Shown here: positions 25,265 to 34,135 of the stretch, in pieces | Layout: each line of letters starts with the position of its first letter | How positions within the stretch are numbered: position 1 is the first letter of the stretch | From: a bacterium | GTDB taxonomy: Bacteria; Vulcanimicrobiota; Vulcanimicrobiia; Vulcanimicrobiales; Vulcanimicrobiaceae | Assembly: GCA_021794205.1 (NCBI GenBank) | Contig: JAJYRH010000007.1 | Location: 1-64,000, forward strand | Direction of reading: 5' to 3' | DNA: 64,000 nt | The notes under the pieces: generated by a model | The model's input: only the letters and a program-made list of their open reading frames with translations | What the model was told of the DNA's origin: nothing | Database searches by the model: none | Made by a program: the position numbers and the translations under genes

Positions 25265-25933
25265 CATCTGCGCGAGCCGCTCGCGCGCGCCGTTTTTAAC
25301 GACGGCGATCACGCGATCGCCGGCCTGCAGGCGCGTGTGCCCGCTCGGAACCACGATCTCCTCGCCTTCGCGTTCGATCGCGACGAGGACGGTATCGCTG
25401 GGAAGTGCGATCTCACCGATCTCTCTGCCGACGACTGCGGAGGCTGCGGCGACCGACATCTTCGTGAGGTGCAGGTTCCCTTTTCCGAAGAGATGCATCG
25501 TTTCGAGAACGGCGCCGTATCCGGCCGCACTGACGTGTTCGTTGAGCACGTCGAGGATGATCTCCGTCGACGAAATCACGGTCACCGGCTCGCCGGTATC
25601 GAGCGATTCGAAGATGCGTCGGTTGCGTGGATTGTTGACGCGCGCGATGCAGCGCGCCTTCGAGATGCGCTTGCTCAGCAGAACGACGACGAGATTATCT
25701 TCGTCGTCGCCGGTATCCGCAACCACGATATCGGCGCGCTCGACGCCCGCGGCGCGCAGGACTTTGGGATCGCAGCCGTCGCCGACGACGGTGACCTGCT
25801 GACCGATGAGTCGCTCGAGATTCTTCGCTTTGCGTTCGTCTTTTTCGACGACCACGACCTCGCTCTTGCGGTCGAGCAACGCGCGCGTGAGATAGGAGCC
25901 GACTTTACCGCCGCCGACGATGAGAATGAACAC
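25247..25933 (-). CDS. RCK (TrkA/KtrA-like) potassium channel regulatory subunit
   Basis: 228 residues: Rossmann TrkA_N domain (1-135) starting MFILIVGGGKVGSYL with the GxGxxG nucleotide site and acidic VVVEKDE at the second strand, then TrkA_C (about 145-225, GDRVIAVVKNG). Such subunits bind NAD(H) or ATP/ADP and c-di-AMP and gate Trk/Ktr transporters. No TrkH/KtrB pore gene is in the window. It is one base downstream of a second RCK gene. Confidence 0.9.
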   Translation of the reverse strand: MFILIVGGGKVGSYLTRALLDRKSEVVVVEKDERKAKNLERLIGQQVTVVGDGCDPKVLRAAGVERADIVVADTGDDEDNLVVVLLSKRISKARCIARVNNPRNRRIFESLDTGEPVTVISSTEIILDVLNEHVSAAGYGAVLETMHLFGKGNLHLTKMSVAAASAVVGREIGEIALPSDTVLVAIEREGEEIVVPSGHTRLQAGDRVIAVVKNGARERLAQMLGAGG

Positions 25934-25934
25934 G

Positions 25935-26609
25935 TTACGACCTCACCGGTTTGGCTTTGCGCGCGTCGGGGAATGATTGGACGAAGCTCTCGAAGGCGTC
26001 GGAGGCGACGACGGCGTGCACTTCGTCGCCCTTTTCGAAGATCGTGTCGCTGGAAACGACGAGTAAACGGCCTTTCCGAATGAGCCCTGCGATGCGGATG
26101 CGTTCGAACTCTTCAAATTCGCCGACGCGTTTATCGACTTGTGCCGCGCCGACGTGCGCGACCAACGTGGTGAGAACGCCGAATTCGATCTCGGGCGTGC
26201 TCTTCGTCGACGATTCGACGAGCCGATCGCGAATGAGTTGTGCGTTGACGGTCGTCGGGCAGACGGTCTCGACGCCGAGATCGCGATAGAGTTGCCCGCG
26301 CTGCGGATCGTAGATGCGCGCGACGATCTTTTGAATGTGAAACTCGGTACGCGCGATCAGCGCCGCCATGATGTTGCGGTTGTCGCCGTTGGTGACCGCG
26401 ACGAACGCGTTCGCCTTCTCCGCACCGGCGCGGCGCAAGACTTCGGAATCGATGCCAGTGCCGACGACAACGTGCCCGCCAAACTCCTTGCGAAGGCGTT
26501 TGAATGCGGTTGGGTTTTCGTCGATGACGATGACTTCGTGCCCGTCTTCATCGAGCTTCTCGGCAAGGGCGGAACCGACTCGTCCGCAGCCGACTATGAG
26601 ATACCTCAT
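25935..26609 (-). CDS. Second RCK (TrkA/KtrA-like) regulatory protein
   Basis: 224 residues: TrkA_N with MRYLIVGCGRVGSALAEKL and VIVIDENP, then TrkA_C ending in KGDEVHAVVASDAFESF. Only moderately similar to its neighbour at 25247-25933, so the pair is an old duplication; adjacent paired trkA genes usually form a heteromeric ring under a Trk-type pore. It is first in the pair and is transcribed away from tRNA-Pro. Confidence 0.9.
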   Translation of the reverse strand: MRYLIVGCGRVGSALAEKLDEDGHEVIVIDENPTAFKRLRKEFGGHVVVGTGIDSEVLRRAGAEKANAFVAVTNGDNRNIMAALIARTEFHIQKIVARIYDPQRGQLYRDLGVETVCPTTVNAQLIRDRLVESSTKSTPEIEFGVLTTLVAHVGAAQVDKRVGEFEEFERIRIAGLIRKGRLLVVSSDTIFEKGDEVHAVVASDAFESFVQSFPDARKAKPVRS

Positions 26610-26691
26610 GCGCGCTCGCGGCTTCTCTGCGACGCTGCGTTCCCCTGTGAGCAGGAGCGAGACTTTACGGTTGAGAAACGGGGGGAGCCTT

Positions 26692-26768
26692 CGGGGCGTG
26701 GCTCAGCTTGGTAGAGCGCTTCGTTCGGGACGAAGAGGTCGCTGGTTCGAATCCAGTCGCCCCGACCA
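26692..26768 (+). tRNA. tRNA-Pro, anticodon CGG, CCA encoded
   Basis: 77 nt fold as a full cloverleaf: acceptor CGGGGCG pairs with CGCCCCG at 26758-26764, anticodon stem CTTCG/CGAAG closes the loop TTCGGGA (anticodon CGG, reads CCG), T arm has GGTTCGAATCC, and the encoded CCA ends at 26768. It stands alone, between the trkA pair and a Clp_N gene. Confidence 0.96.
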
Positions 26769-26804
26769 TTTTCCCCCTCACCCTACGAGTAAAGTCTTTA
26801 GGCG

Positions 26805-27209
26805 TTGCTGTCACGATTCGACTCGGCGGCTCGGCGGGTCATGCATACCGCCGAGCAAGAGTCGCGCAATCACAATCATTACTACATCGGCGCCGAGCAC
26901 TTGCTCGTTGCGTTGCTGGAGGAGCGCGATCCCTCGGTCATGCAGCGTCTCGAAGGGGACGGCATCGATATCGGTGACGTTCACGCCGCCGTGCGCCGTG
27001 CGCTCGGGACCGGCGACGACCGCAGCTGGGAAGGAGTCCTGGTGACGCCGCGCGTGAAAGAGATCGTCCGCGTCGCTCACGAGCTCAGCGAGGGCGGCGA
27101 GATCTCGCCGCTTCATCTGCTCGAAGCGCTTCGCCGCGAGGGCGGAAGCCGTGCCGCCCACATCCTACGCCTCGCCGCGCCGAGCACCGACACCGCCGAA
27201 CGGAGTTAA
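26805..27209 (+). CDS. Stand-alone Clp N-terminal (Clp_N) domain protein
   Basis: 134 residues from a TTG (the first ATG, at 26841, would cut off the conserved first helix). Two Clp_N repeats are visible: FDSAARRVMHTAEQESRNHNHYYIGAEHLLVALL and VTPRVKEIVRVAHELSEGGEISPLHLLEALRREG, as in the substrate/adaptor-binding N-domain of ClpC/ClpA. There is no AAA module. Stand-alone Clp_N proteins may act as adaptors or compete for adaptors, but no function is established here. Confidence 0.8.
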   Translation: MLSRFDSAARRVMHTAEQESRNHNHYYIGAEHLLVALLEERDPSVMQRLEGDGIDIGDVHAAVRRALGTGDDRSWEGVLVTPRVKEIVRVAHELSEGGEISPLHLLEALRREGGSRAAHILRLAAPSTDTAERS

Positions 27210-27215
27210 CCACCG

Positions 27216-27818
27216 ATGCAGCACGCCGTCGTTTCGTTCATCGACCACGCCGGCCTCGGCGGGCTCTTCATCGCAATGGTGCTCGGAAATATCGGTGCAC
27301 CGGTCGGCAGCGAGGTGGTGCTGCCGACGGCGGGCGCCCTCGCGGCGACCGGGCACCTCGGGAATCTCTGGGTCGCGATCGTGGTCGCGGTTCTCGGCGA
27401 ACTCGTGGGGCAGGGGCTCGGTTACGCGATCGGCCGCTTCGGCGGGCGCCCGCTCGTCGAGCGCTACGGGAAGTACGTCGGCTTCCATCACGATCGCCTC
27501 GACCAGGTGCATGCTTTTTTCGGCCGGTGGGGGAGCTTCGCGGTCTTTCTCTGCCGGTTCATTCCGGTGATCCGCGGCATCGACGGCATCCCGGCGGGAA
27601 TCGCGGAGATGGATCTCGCGCCCTTCTTTCTTTGGACCGCGCTCGGATCGACGATTTTTTGCGGCGGTTTAATGCTGCTGGGGAACGCCCTCGGGCATCA
27701 CCTCGACCAGATTCTGCCGCTCTTCCATCACTACGCGCGCCTGCTCTTTATCATCGCCGCGGCGGCGATCGTCGCGGCGGCGGGGGTCGCACTGCTGCGA
27801 CGAAAACGCGCCGCATAA
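27216..27818 (+). CDS. DedA-family membrane protein
   Basis: 200 residues. The DedA/SNARE-associated signature is present: an N-terminal Glu (GSEVVLPTAGALA), the central Arg-Pro motif FLCRFIPVIRGIDGIPAGIAEM and a terminal helix followed by RRKRAA. DedA proteins are polyprenyl-phosphate or phospholipid flippases/scramblases that affect membrane homeostasis; individual paralogues differ. It starts six bases after the Clp_N gene. Confidence 0.92.
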   Translation: MQHAVVSFIDHAGLGGLFIAMVLGNIGAPVGSEVVLPTAGALAATGHLGNLWVAIVVAVLGELVGQGLGYAIGRFGGRPLVERYGKYVGFHHDRLDQVHAFFGRWGSFAVFLCRFIPVIRGIDGIPAGIAEMDLAPFFLWTALGSTIFCGGLMLLGNALGHHLDQILPLFHHYARLLFIIAAAAIVAAAGVALLRRKRAA

Positions 27819-27832
27819 GGTTCTAGCAGTCG

Positions 27833-29809
27833 ATGGCCGCCGCGCCGCTCGAACTTACCCTCGCCCAACTCCCCGACGCGCCGGGCGTCTATCAGATGCT
27901 CGCTGCCGGCGGCGAGGTGCTCTATATCGGGAAGGCGATCTCGCTACGCAACCGCGTGCGTTCGTATTTCCAAGAGAGCGCGCAACACCATCCGCGCATC
28001 GCCGCGATGGTCGCGCGCGTCGTCGACGTCGAGACGACCGTCGTCGGAAACGAGATCGAGGCGCTCATTCTCGAAGCGAACCTCATCAAGCGGTACCAGC
28101 CGCCTTTCAACGTGCGGATGCGCGACGACAAGCGGTATCCCTATCTCAAGGTAACGAACGAACCGTTCGCGCGCGTGCATTTTACCCGGACGCTCGCCCC
28201 CGATGGAGCCCGTTATTTCGGGCCCTTTACCAACGCCCGCGATCTCCGCGAACTCATCGATTTGGTGCGCATGGTCTTTCCGTTGCGCACCTGTCGCGAA
28301 CCGATCGACGGCAAGCGCGCGCGCCCGTGCTTGCAGTATCACATCAAACGCTGCATGGCGCCCTGCGTCGGGTACCAGAGCCGCGAAGAGTACGATGCCG
28401 TCGTCGACGACGTGGTGCTCTTCCTCGAAGGCAAGCACGAAGCGTTGCTCGCGCGGCTCAACGCGGAGATGGAGGCGGCGGCGAACGAGATGCGCTTCGA
28501 AGCGGCCGCGTCGATGCGCGATCGCATCATCGCGGTGCGTCGCGTTACCGAACGGCAGCGCGTGGTGTGGCGCTCGCGCATCGATATGGATCTCATCGCC
28601 TGCGCGCGCGCGCAGGGGCAGGCCTGCATGGAAGTCTTCGTCGTGCGGGGCGGAAAACTCGTGGGCCAAGAACACGTGATTCTCGACGGCGTCGCGGCGC
28701 GCGAACCGCAGGAAATTTTCGCGGAGTTCCTGACGCAATTCTACAGTTCGCGGGCGGCGGGAGAAGAGCGCCGAACCTTCTCGACAATCGCCGAGGGGCG
28801 CGCCGCGCGCGACAATGCGGCGCCGGCCCCGGCGAGCGCGCGCGCGCGTCCGTACGCCGCATCGGTGGTGCCGAAGGAATTGTTGCTCGAAGCGATGCCC
28901 GAGGATCGTGACGAGATCGAACGGTGGTTGAGCGGAGTCAAAGGACAGCGCGTGCGTATCCTCGTGCCGCAGCGCGGGGAACGCGCCGATTATCTGCGCT
29001 TGGTCGCGCGCAACGCCGAGCAGCACCTCAAAGCGTTTCTCGCCCACCAGGAGGTGCAAGAGAGCGCTCAGGCGCGCGCGCTCGACGAACTCGCGCAGGC
29101 GCTCGAACTCCCCGATCTGCCGCGCCGCATCGAGTGCTACGATATTTCGAACGTGCAGGGAACCAACCCGGTCGCCTCGATGGTCGTCTTTGTGGAAGGG
29201 CGCGCGAAAAAAGCCGCCTACCGCAAATTCGCGATTCAATACAAACACGGGCCGAACGATTTTGAGATGATGCGCGAGGTGCTGCGCAGGCGGCTGCGCT
29301 ATCTCGCGCAGCGAGAAGAAGAGGATGCACTCGGCGTCGATCGCACGAAACGGGAGCGCTTTTCGGCGCGCCCGGACCTGCTATTGATCGACGGCGGAAA
29401 AGGGCAGCTCGGCGTCGCGGTGGAGGTGCTCGACGAACTCGGGCTCGCCGGGATTCCGGTGGCGGGGCTCGCCAAAGAGCACGAGTGGCTCTATCTGCCC
29501 GAGCGCAGCGAGCCGATCGTACTGCCGCCGGGCTCGCCTGCGCTGCACCTGGTGATCCGGGTCCGCGACGAAGCGCACCGCTTCGCCATCACGTTCCACC
29601 GCCAAAAGCGCGATAAGGCGATGATCCGTTCGGCGCTCGACGAGGTGCCTGGGCTCGGGCCGGTGCGGCGGAAGCGCCTGCTCGCGGCCTTCGGCTCGGT
29701 CGCGGCGATCCGGCGGGCCGATCTCGACGCGGTCGCAGCGGTGAAGGGGATGACCCCGACGCTCGCCGCGGCGGTCCGGGCGCACCTCGCCGAGCGCTCG
29801 CCGGGATAG
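27833..29809 (+). CDS. uvrC: Excinuclease ABC subunit C
   Basis: 658 residues. The GIY-YIG nuclease (about 15-92, APGVYQM...LYIGKAISLRNRVRSYF) makes the 3' incision; a UvrB-binding UVR motif lies near 205-240; the RNase-H-like domain that makes the 5' incision starts at ECYDISNVQGTNPVASMVVF; helix-hairpin-helix motifs close the protein (GLGPVRRKRLLAAFGSVAAI). A stretch of about 30 Ala/Arg-rich residues near 325-345 is an insertion. UvrA and UvrB are not in the window. Confidence 0.96.
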   Translation: MAAAPLELTLAQLPDAPGVYQMLAAGGEVLYIGKAISLRNRVRSYFQESAQHHPRIAAMVARVVDVETTVVGNEIEALILEANLIKRYQPPFNVRMRDDKRYPYLKVTNEPFARVHFTRTLAPDGARYFGPFTNARDLRELIDLVRMVFPLRTCREPIDGKRARPCLQYHIKRCMAPCVGYQSREEYDAVVDDVVLFLEGKHEALLARLNAEMEAAANEMRFEAAASMRDRIIAVRRVTERQRVVWRSRIDMDLIACARAQGQACMEVFVVRGGKLVGQEHVILDGVAAREPQEIFAEFLTQFYSSRAAGEERRTFSTIAEGRAARDNAAPAPASARARPYAASVVPKELLLEAMPEDRDEIERWLSGVKGQRVRILVPQRGERADYLRLVARNAEQHLKAFLAHQEVQESAQARALDELAQALELPDLPRRIECYDISNVQGTNPVASMVVFVEGRAKKAAYRKFAIQYKHGPNDFEMMREVLRRRLRYLAQREEEDALGVDRTKRERFSARPDLLLIDGGKGQLGVAVEVLDELGLAGIPVAGLAKEHEWLYLPERSEPIVLPPGSPALHLVIRVRDEAHRFAITFHRQKRDKAMIRSALDEVPGLGPVRRKRLLAAFGSVAAIRRADLDAVAAVKGMTPTLAAAVRAHLAERSPG

Positions 29810-29841
29810 GAGCCCACCGTGGTGCGAGGAACGTCGCAGCC

Positions 29842-30207
29842 ATGATCCTCCGATTTATCGTCAACGCCATCGCGTTGTATCTCATCTTGAAGTTCGTACC
29901 GGGCTTCGACCACAATGCCGGGATCGGGACCGCCTTGATTGCCGCGATCGTCTTCGGCATCGTCAACATGCTGCTGGGGCCGATTTTGCGGCTCCTCTCC
30001 GCACCGATTACCTGGCTGACGCACGGGCTCTTCTCGTTCGTGGTCAACTACCTGCTCTTTGCGATCGCGGCGCACTTCACGCCCCATTTCCGCTCGAGCG
30101 GCAATTTCAACCACTGGCTGGCCTATCTCTATGGCACGATCGTCATGATGCTGGTCAGCACCCTGATGGAGCGGGGCACCTCCGGGAAGGCGGCGGGGAG
30201 CTCGTAA
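29842..30207 (+). CDS. Phage-holin-4-like / YvlD family small membrane protein
   Basis: 121 residues with four membrane segments (about 2-17, 28-50, 60-82, 93-110). ILRLLSAPITWLTHGLFSFVVN is typical of this widespread family (PF04020-like), which despite its name is chromosomal and not linked to lysis here. Function unknown. It ends 43 nt before the tmRNA. Confidence 0.85.
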   Translation: MILRFIVNAIALYLILKFVPGFDHNAGIGTALIAAIVFGIVNMLLGPILRLLSAPITWLTHGLFSFVVNYLLFAIAAHFTPHFRSSGNFNHWLAYLYGTIVMMLVSTLMERGTSGKAAGSS

Positions 30208-30228
30208 CCCCTCGCTTGCCGGATCGGT

Positions 30229-30234
30229 TATACT
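30229..30234 (+). promoter_or_regulatory. -10 box (TATACT) for ssrA
   Basis: TATACT lies 16 bases before the 5' end of the mature tmRNA at 30251. No convincing -35 was found at the usual distance. Confidence 0.5.
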
Positions 30235-30250
30235 GAGTGTCGATGGTCGC

Positions 30251-30605
30251 GGGGCTGAATTAGGTTCGACGTGAGGATCCGCGGTCGATGTCAGCAGGCG
30301 GAGTTGCGAGCTCTCCTAAAACGATCGCAACGGCAATAACTGCCAACAACAACTACGCACTGGCTGCCTAAATAAGGTAACCACCGGACGCGAGGGGTCG
30401 GCCCGAACCACTTCGCCTTCCGGTCAAAAATTCGGGCTGGTTCGCACGGATGATGTGACGCGCAAACGAGATTGACTGCATCTGCGACGCACGATAGCCC
30501 AGCTTTGGGGCGATCGAGCGGCTAAGACAAAATCAAAGCTGAGCCTGGAGAACGCATCGGTCCGGCTTTGCGGACTCGGGGGGCAGTACCCCGACAGCTC
30601 CACCA
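30251..30605 (+). ncRNA. ssrA: Transfer-messenger RNA (tmRNA), one piece
   Basis: 355 nt. The 5' end GGGGCTG pairs with CAGCTCC at 30595-30601, followed by discriminator A and an encoded CCA (30603-30605), giving the alanyl-tRNA-like half; the T arm reads GGTTCGACG-like in the 5' half and the 3' half has the GAACGCATCGG..TCCGGC region. The tag frame ends in TAA at about 30369-30371 and reads ...ANNNYALAA, a typical C-terminal degron; the most likely tag is ATAITANNNYALAA, though the resume codon is not certain. It rescues ribosomes on broken mRNA; smpB is not in the window. Confidence 0.93.
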
Positions 30606-30612
30606 TTTCTGC

Positions 30613-30642
30613 AAAATGCGCCGTTCCGGCGCATTTTTTTTT
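30613..30642 (+). terminator. Intrinsic terminator of ssrA
   Basis: AATGCGCC (30615-30622), loop GTTCC, GGCGCATT (30628-30635) followed by a run of at least seven T. It lies eight bases after the CCA end of the tmRNA. Confidence 0.93.
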
Positions 30643-30815
30643 GAGATACAGCGGGTCGACGTGTGCCGATTCGCCGCGGCACCCTCTCCCTAATGCTCCA
30701 ACTCGGCCTTTACGTACTGTCCCGCGGCGGGGCGTTTGTTGCCCGATTTGCTTTAATGCGAAGATCTTGAGATGATTTGAACTACATGCTGGAGCACGAG
30801 CGAAGCCGGGAATAC

Positions 30816-31346
30816 ATGAACGATAGCGAAGGACAGCGCCTCGAAACGAAGCGCCTCGTGTTACGCTTTGCCGCTCTTGCCGACGCGCAGGCGATCTTCG
30901 ACGCGTACGCGTCCGATCCCGAAGCGACGAGGTACCTCGTCTTTAAAACGCTCACGGACGTGGGCCAGGCCGCGGATTTTATCGAGCGGACCGTTCGCGA
31001 GCGCGAGGAGGGGAAATCCGTAACGTGGGTCATCGTGCTTCGCGACACGCGGCAGGTCATCGGCGCGATCGACCTTCGAGCGGACGGAAGCATCGGTTAC
31101 GCCATAGGCCGCCCGTGGTGGGGAGTCGGTTATGTGCCGGAAGCCGCGCGTGCCGTACTCGACTTCGCGCGCACGCATCTTGGAGTGAAGCGCGTCACGG
31201 GCATCTGCGACTACGAGAATTCCAGGTCGGCACGCGTTTTCGAAAAACTCGGATTCAGATCGCTGGGGCTGAAGGAACGCGCCGTCGTGCATCCCGCGTT
31301 CGGTCCGGAACCACGGGCGGTGCTGCGGTTCGAGTGCGACCTATGA
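30816..31346 (+). CDS. GNAT-family N-acetyltransferase (RimJ/RimL-like)
   Basis: 176 residues from the ATG at 30816 (MNDSEGQRLETKRLVLR); an ATG at 30786 is a possible longer start. ETKRLVLR opens the RimJ/RimL-like acetyltransferase_3 domain, with IGYAIGRPWWGVGYVPEAARAVL forming the acetyl-CoA loop region and GICDYENSRSARVFEKLGF the terminal strand-helix. The substrate is unknown; this class modifies ribosomal proteins, small amines or antibiotics. Its stop overlaps the next gene (ATGA). Confidence 0.87.
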   Translation: MNDSEGQRLETKRLVLRFAALADAQAIFDAYASDPEATRYLVFKTLTDVGQAADFIERTVREREEGKSVTWVIVLRDTRQVIGAIDLRADGSIGYAIGRPWWGVGYVPEAARAVLDFARTHLGVKRVTGICDYENSRSARVFEKLGFRSLGLKERAVVHPAFGPEPRAVLRFECDL

Positions 31347-32029
31347 GCGCGGATCGCCCATGGAACTACCCTCGGGGAATAATTATCGAAGGAGTCACTG
31401 GGGCCGGAAAGACGCACACGATGAAAGCCCTGCTCTCAAACGAATTCGTGCGGCAGCATTGGTCGCCCTACGATCTCTTTCGAGAGAAAGAGACGTTTGG
31501 TGAGTTCATGGGGGATCTTCAGCGGTACCCGAACGCTCCCTTGCAACAGCGATTTAGGCTTCTTCGCAACAGCATTCAGACTGCAACATCTCGGGCCGCG
31601 AAGAGCGGCGACTATCGCTTCATTATGGAGCGCTCGCACTACTCATACTATGCTCTGTTGCCGAATTGGGACCTATATAAAAGTTTCGACGAGCAGCTCG
31701 CCGGCCTTAACGTTCATGTCTTTTTACTCTGGATACCCGAGGAAGTTCTGAGGGATCGTAGCCTTTTTAGACGGGAACGCCGGGGATGGGCGGGCGAATT
31801 CATCGAGTACTTCGGCTCTGAGGCTGAGGCGATTCAGGCTTTTTGCGCGTCGCAAGCCGCGCGTTATGAAGCGATCGAGCGAAGTGTTATACCGCACACC
31901 GTCATCGATACTCGAGCCATGGACTGGGAACGCTATGCAAATGAGATCGCTGACACATTGGGAGAATCGACGGCTCGCCTCGAGGGCGTCGCCGCCAAAC
32001 CGAAGCGAGCCGACGAGCCGCACTTGTAG
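31343..32029 (+). CDS. P-loop nucleoside/nucleotide kinase-like protein
   Basis: 228 residues. The P-loop GVTGAGKT is at 17-24 and [13 protein letters not shown] resembles the ERS substrate-binding motif of thymidylate and deoxynucleoside kinases; the Arg-rich [14 protein letters not shown] near 150 may be the lid. The gene is visibly less GC-rich than its surroundings and its codon choice is less biased, so recent gain is likely. It is coupled to the GNAT gene by an ATGA overlap, which suggests a common function. The phosphoryl acceptor is not known. Confidence 0.78.
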   Translation: MSADRPWNYPRGIIIEGVTGAGKTHTMKALLSNEFVRQHWSPYDLFREKETFGEFMGDLQRYPNAPLQQRFRLLRNSIQTATSRAAKSGDYRFIMERSHYSYYALLPNWDLYKSFDEQLAGLNVHVFLLWIPEEVLRDRSLFRRERRGWAGEFIEYFGSEAEAIQAFCASQAARYEAIERSVIPHTVIDTRAMDWERYANEIADTLGESTARLEGVAAKPKRADEPHL

Positions 32030-32127
32030 CGGGGCCAGTTCCCGTGCGCAACCGCCGGCGACTTTGGTTGGGGCTTTTTCGACGCCGGGCGCGAAACCCG
32101 TGGCGCTCCGCTCCGGTCGTACCGAAT

Positions 32128-33108
<981 letters not shown>

Positions 33109-33120
33109 CGCCTCCCGTGC

Positions 33121-33126
33121 TATACT
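33121..33126 (+). promoter_or_regulatory. -10 box (TATACT) upstream of the DUF190 gene
   Basis: TATACT is 32 bases before the ATG at 33159. The leader between them can form a short GGAGG/CCTCC pairing next to the GGGAG that serves as ribosome-binding site, so start access might be modulated. No good -35 was found. Confidence 0.45.
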
Positions 33127-33158
33127 CTCGGAGGTCATAGCCGCCTCCGGGAGACGAG

Positions 33159-33491
33159 ATGGACGCGTTCCAAAACGGAAAAATGATGCGAATCTTCGTC
33201 GACGAGCGCGATCGTCGCGGGGGTCAGCCACTCTATACCGCGATCGTCGAGTTCTTGCGGAAGCGCGGTATTGCCGGCGCGACCGTCCTACGCGGCATCG
33301 AAGGCTTCGGCGCGCACCAACAAATTCACGTCGCCAAACCCTTCTCGCCGACGCCGAATTCGCCGGTCCTCATCGAGGTCGTCGACGAGGAGGAAAAGGT
33401 GCGCGCGCTGATTCCGGAGTTAGAGGCGATGATCGGCGAAGGGCTCATCACCGTCGAGAATATCTCCTACCTGCGCTTGCAGCGCTCGTAG
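33159..33491 (+). CDS. DUF190 family protein
   Basis: 110 residues, a PII-like ferredoxin-fold protein. Conserved pattern RIFVDERDR..GQPLYTAIVEFLRKRGIAGATVLRGIEGFGAH, then LIEVVDEEEKVRALIPELEAMIGEGLITVE. DUF190 proteins often sit beside fluoride exporter CrcB, but no crcB is present here. A ligand-binding regulatory role is likely by fold, not shown. Confidence 0.9.
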   Translation: MDAFQNGKMMRIFVDERDRRGGQPLYTAIVEFLRKRGIAGATVLRGIEGFGAHQQIHVAKPFSPTPNSPVLIEVVDEEEKVRALIPELEAMIGEGLITVENISYLRLQRS

Positions 33492-33544
33492 CCTCTTCCC
33501 AACTTCTTCGCAAATTTTCGGGCCTTTTCGAGTACGCTCGCGCA

Positions 33545-34135
33545 GTGAAAACGCCGGGTCTTCGAAAGATCGTCCTTTTGCACGGCCACCCCGATCCCGA
33601 CCGGGCGCGGTTGGGCTACGCGCTCGCCGATGCCTACGAGCGCGGTGCTCGAGCGGCGGGGCACGAGATCCATCGCGTCGATGTCGCCGATCTCGAGGTC
33701 GCGTTCTTGCGCACCAAGCGCTCGTGGGAGACGGAGATGCCGACGCCGGAGATCCTCGCCCTGCGGGAGCGCGTTGCCGAGAGCGATCATCTCGCGATTT
33801 TTTTTCCGCTCTGGTTGGGAACGTTGCCCGCGTACTTCAAGGCGTTCTGGGAGCAACTCTTACGCACCGGTACCCCGCAGAACGGAAAGGCGGCGGCGCC
33901 TTCGATTCTCCGTGGGAAGAGCGCGCGTATCGTCGTGACGATGGGGATGCCGGCGCCATTTTTTCGCTGGTATTTCGGCGGGTACGGGGTGAGAAGTTTC
34001 GAACGCGGCATTTTGAAAATCATGGGTGTCGCGCCGATTCGAACTTCGTTGCTCGGCTCGGTCGAGGGGCGTGATGAAGCCGGTTACAAACACTGGATGG
34101 AGGAAATGAACGAGTTGGGACGGCGATGCAACTAA
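33545..34135 (+). CDS. Flavodoxin-fold NAD(P)H oxidoreductase (quinone reductase-like)
   Basis: 196 residues from a GTG. The flavodoxin-2 fold is indicated by KIVLLHGHPDPDRAR at the FMN/FAD loop, HLAIFFPLWLGTLPAYFKAFWEQL and GMPAPFFRWYFGGYG. Relatives such as MdaB, KefF and NQO1 reduce quinones by two electrons. Its last ten bases overlap bioB. Confidence 0.87.
   Translation: MKTPGLRKIVLLHGHPDPDRARLGYALADAYERGARAAGHEIHRVDVADLEVAFLRTKRSWETEMPTPEILALRERVAESDHLAIFFPLWLGTLPAYFKAFWEQLLRTGTPQNGKAAAPSILRGKSARIVVTMGMPAPFFRWYFGGYGVRSFERGILKIMGVAPIRTSLLGSVEGRDEAGYKHWMEEMNELGRRCN

Noticed and set aside
29842-30207. Prophage holin
   Set aside because: Family is chromosomal and there are no phage genes around; the holin name is historical.
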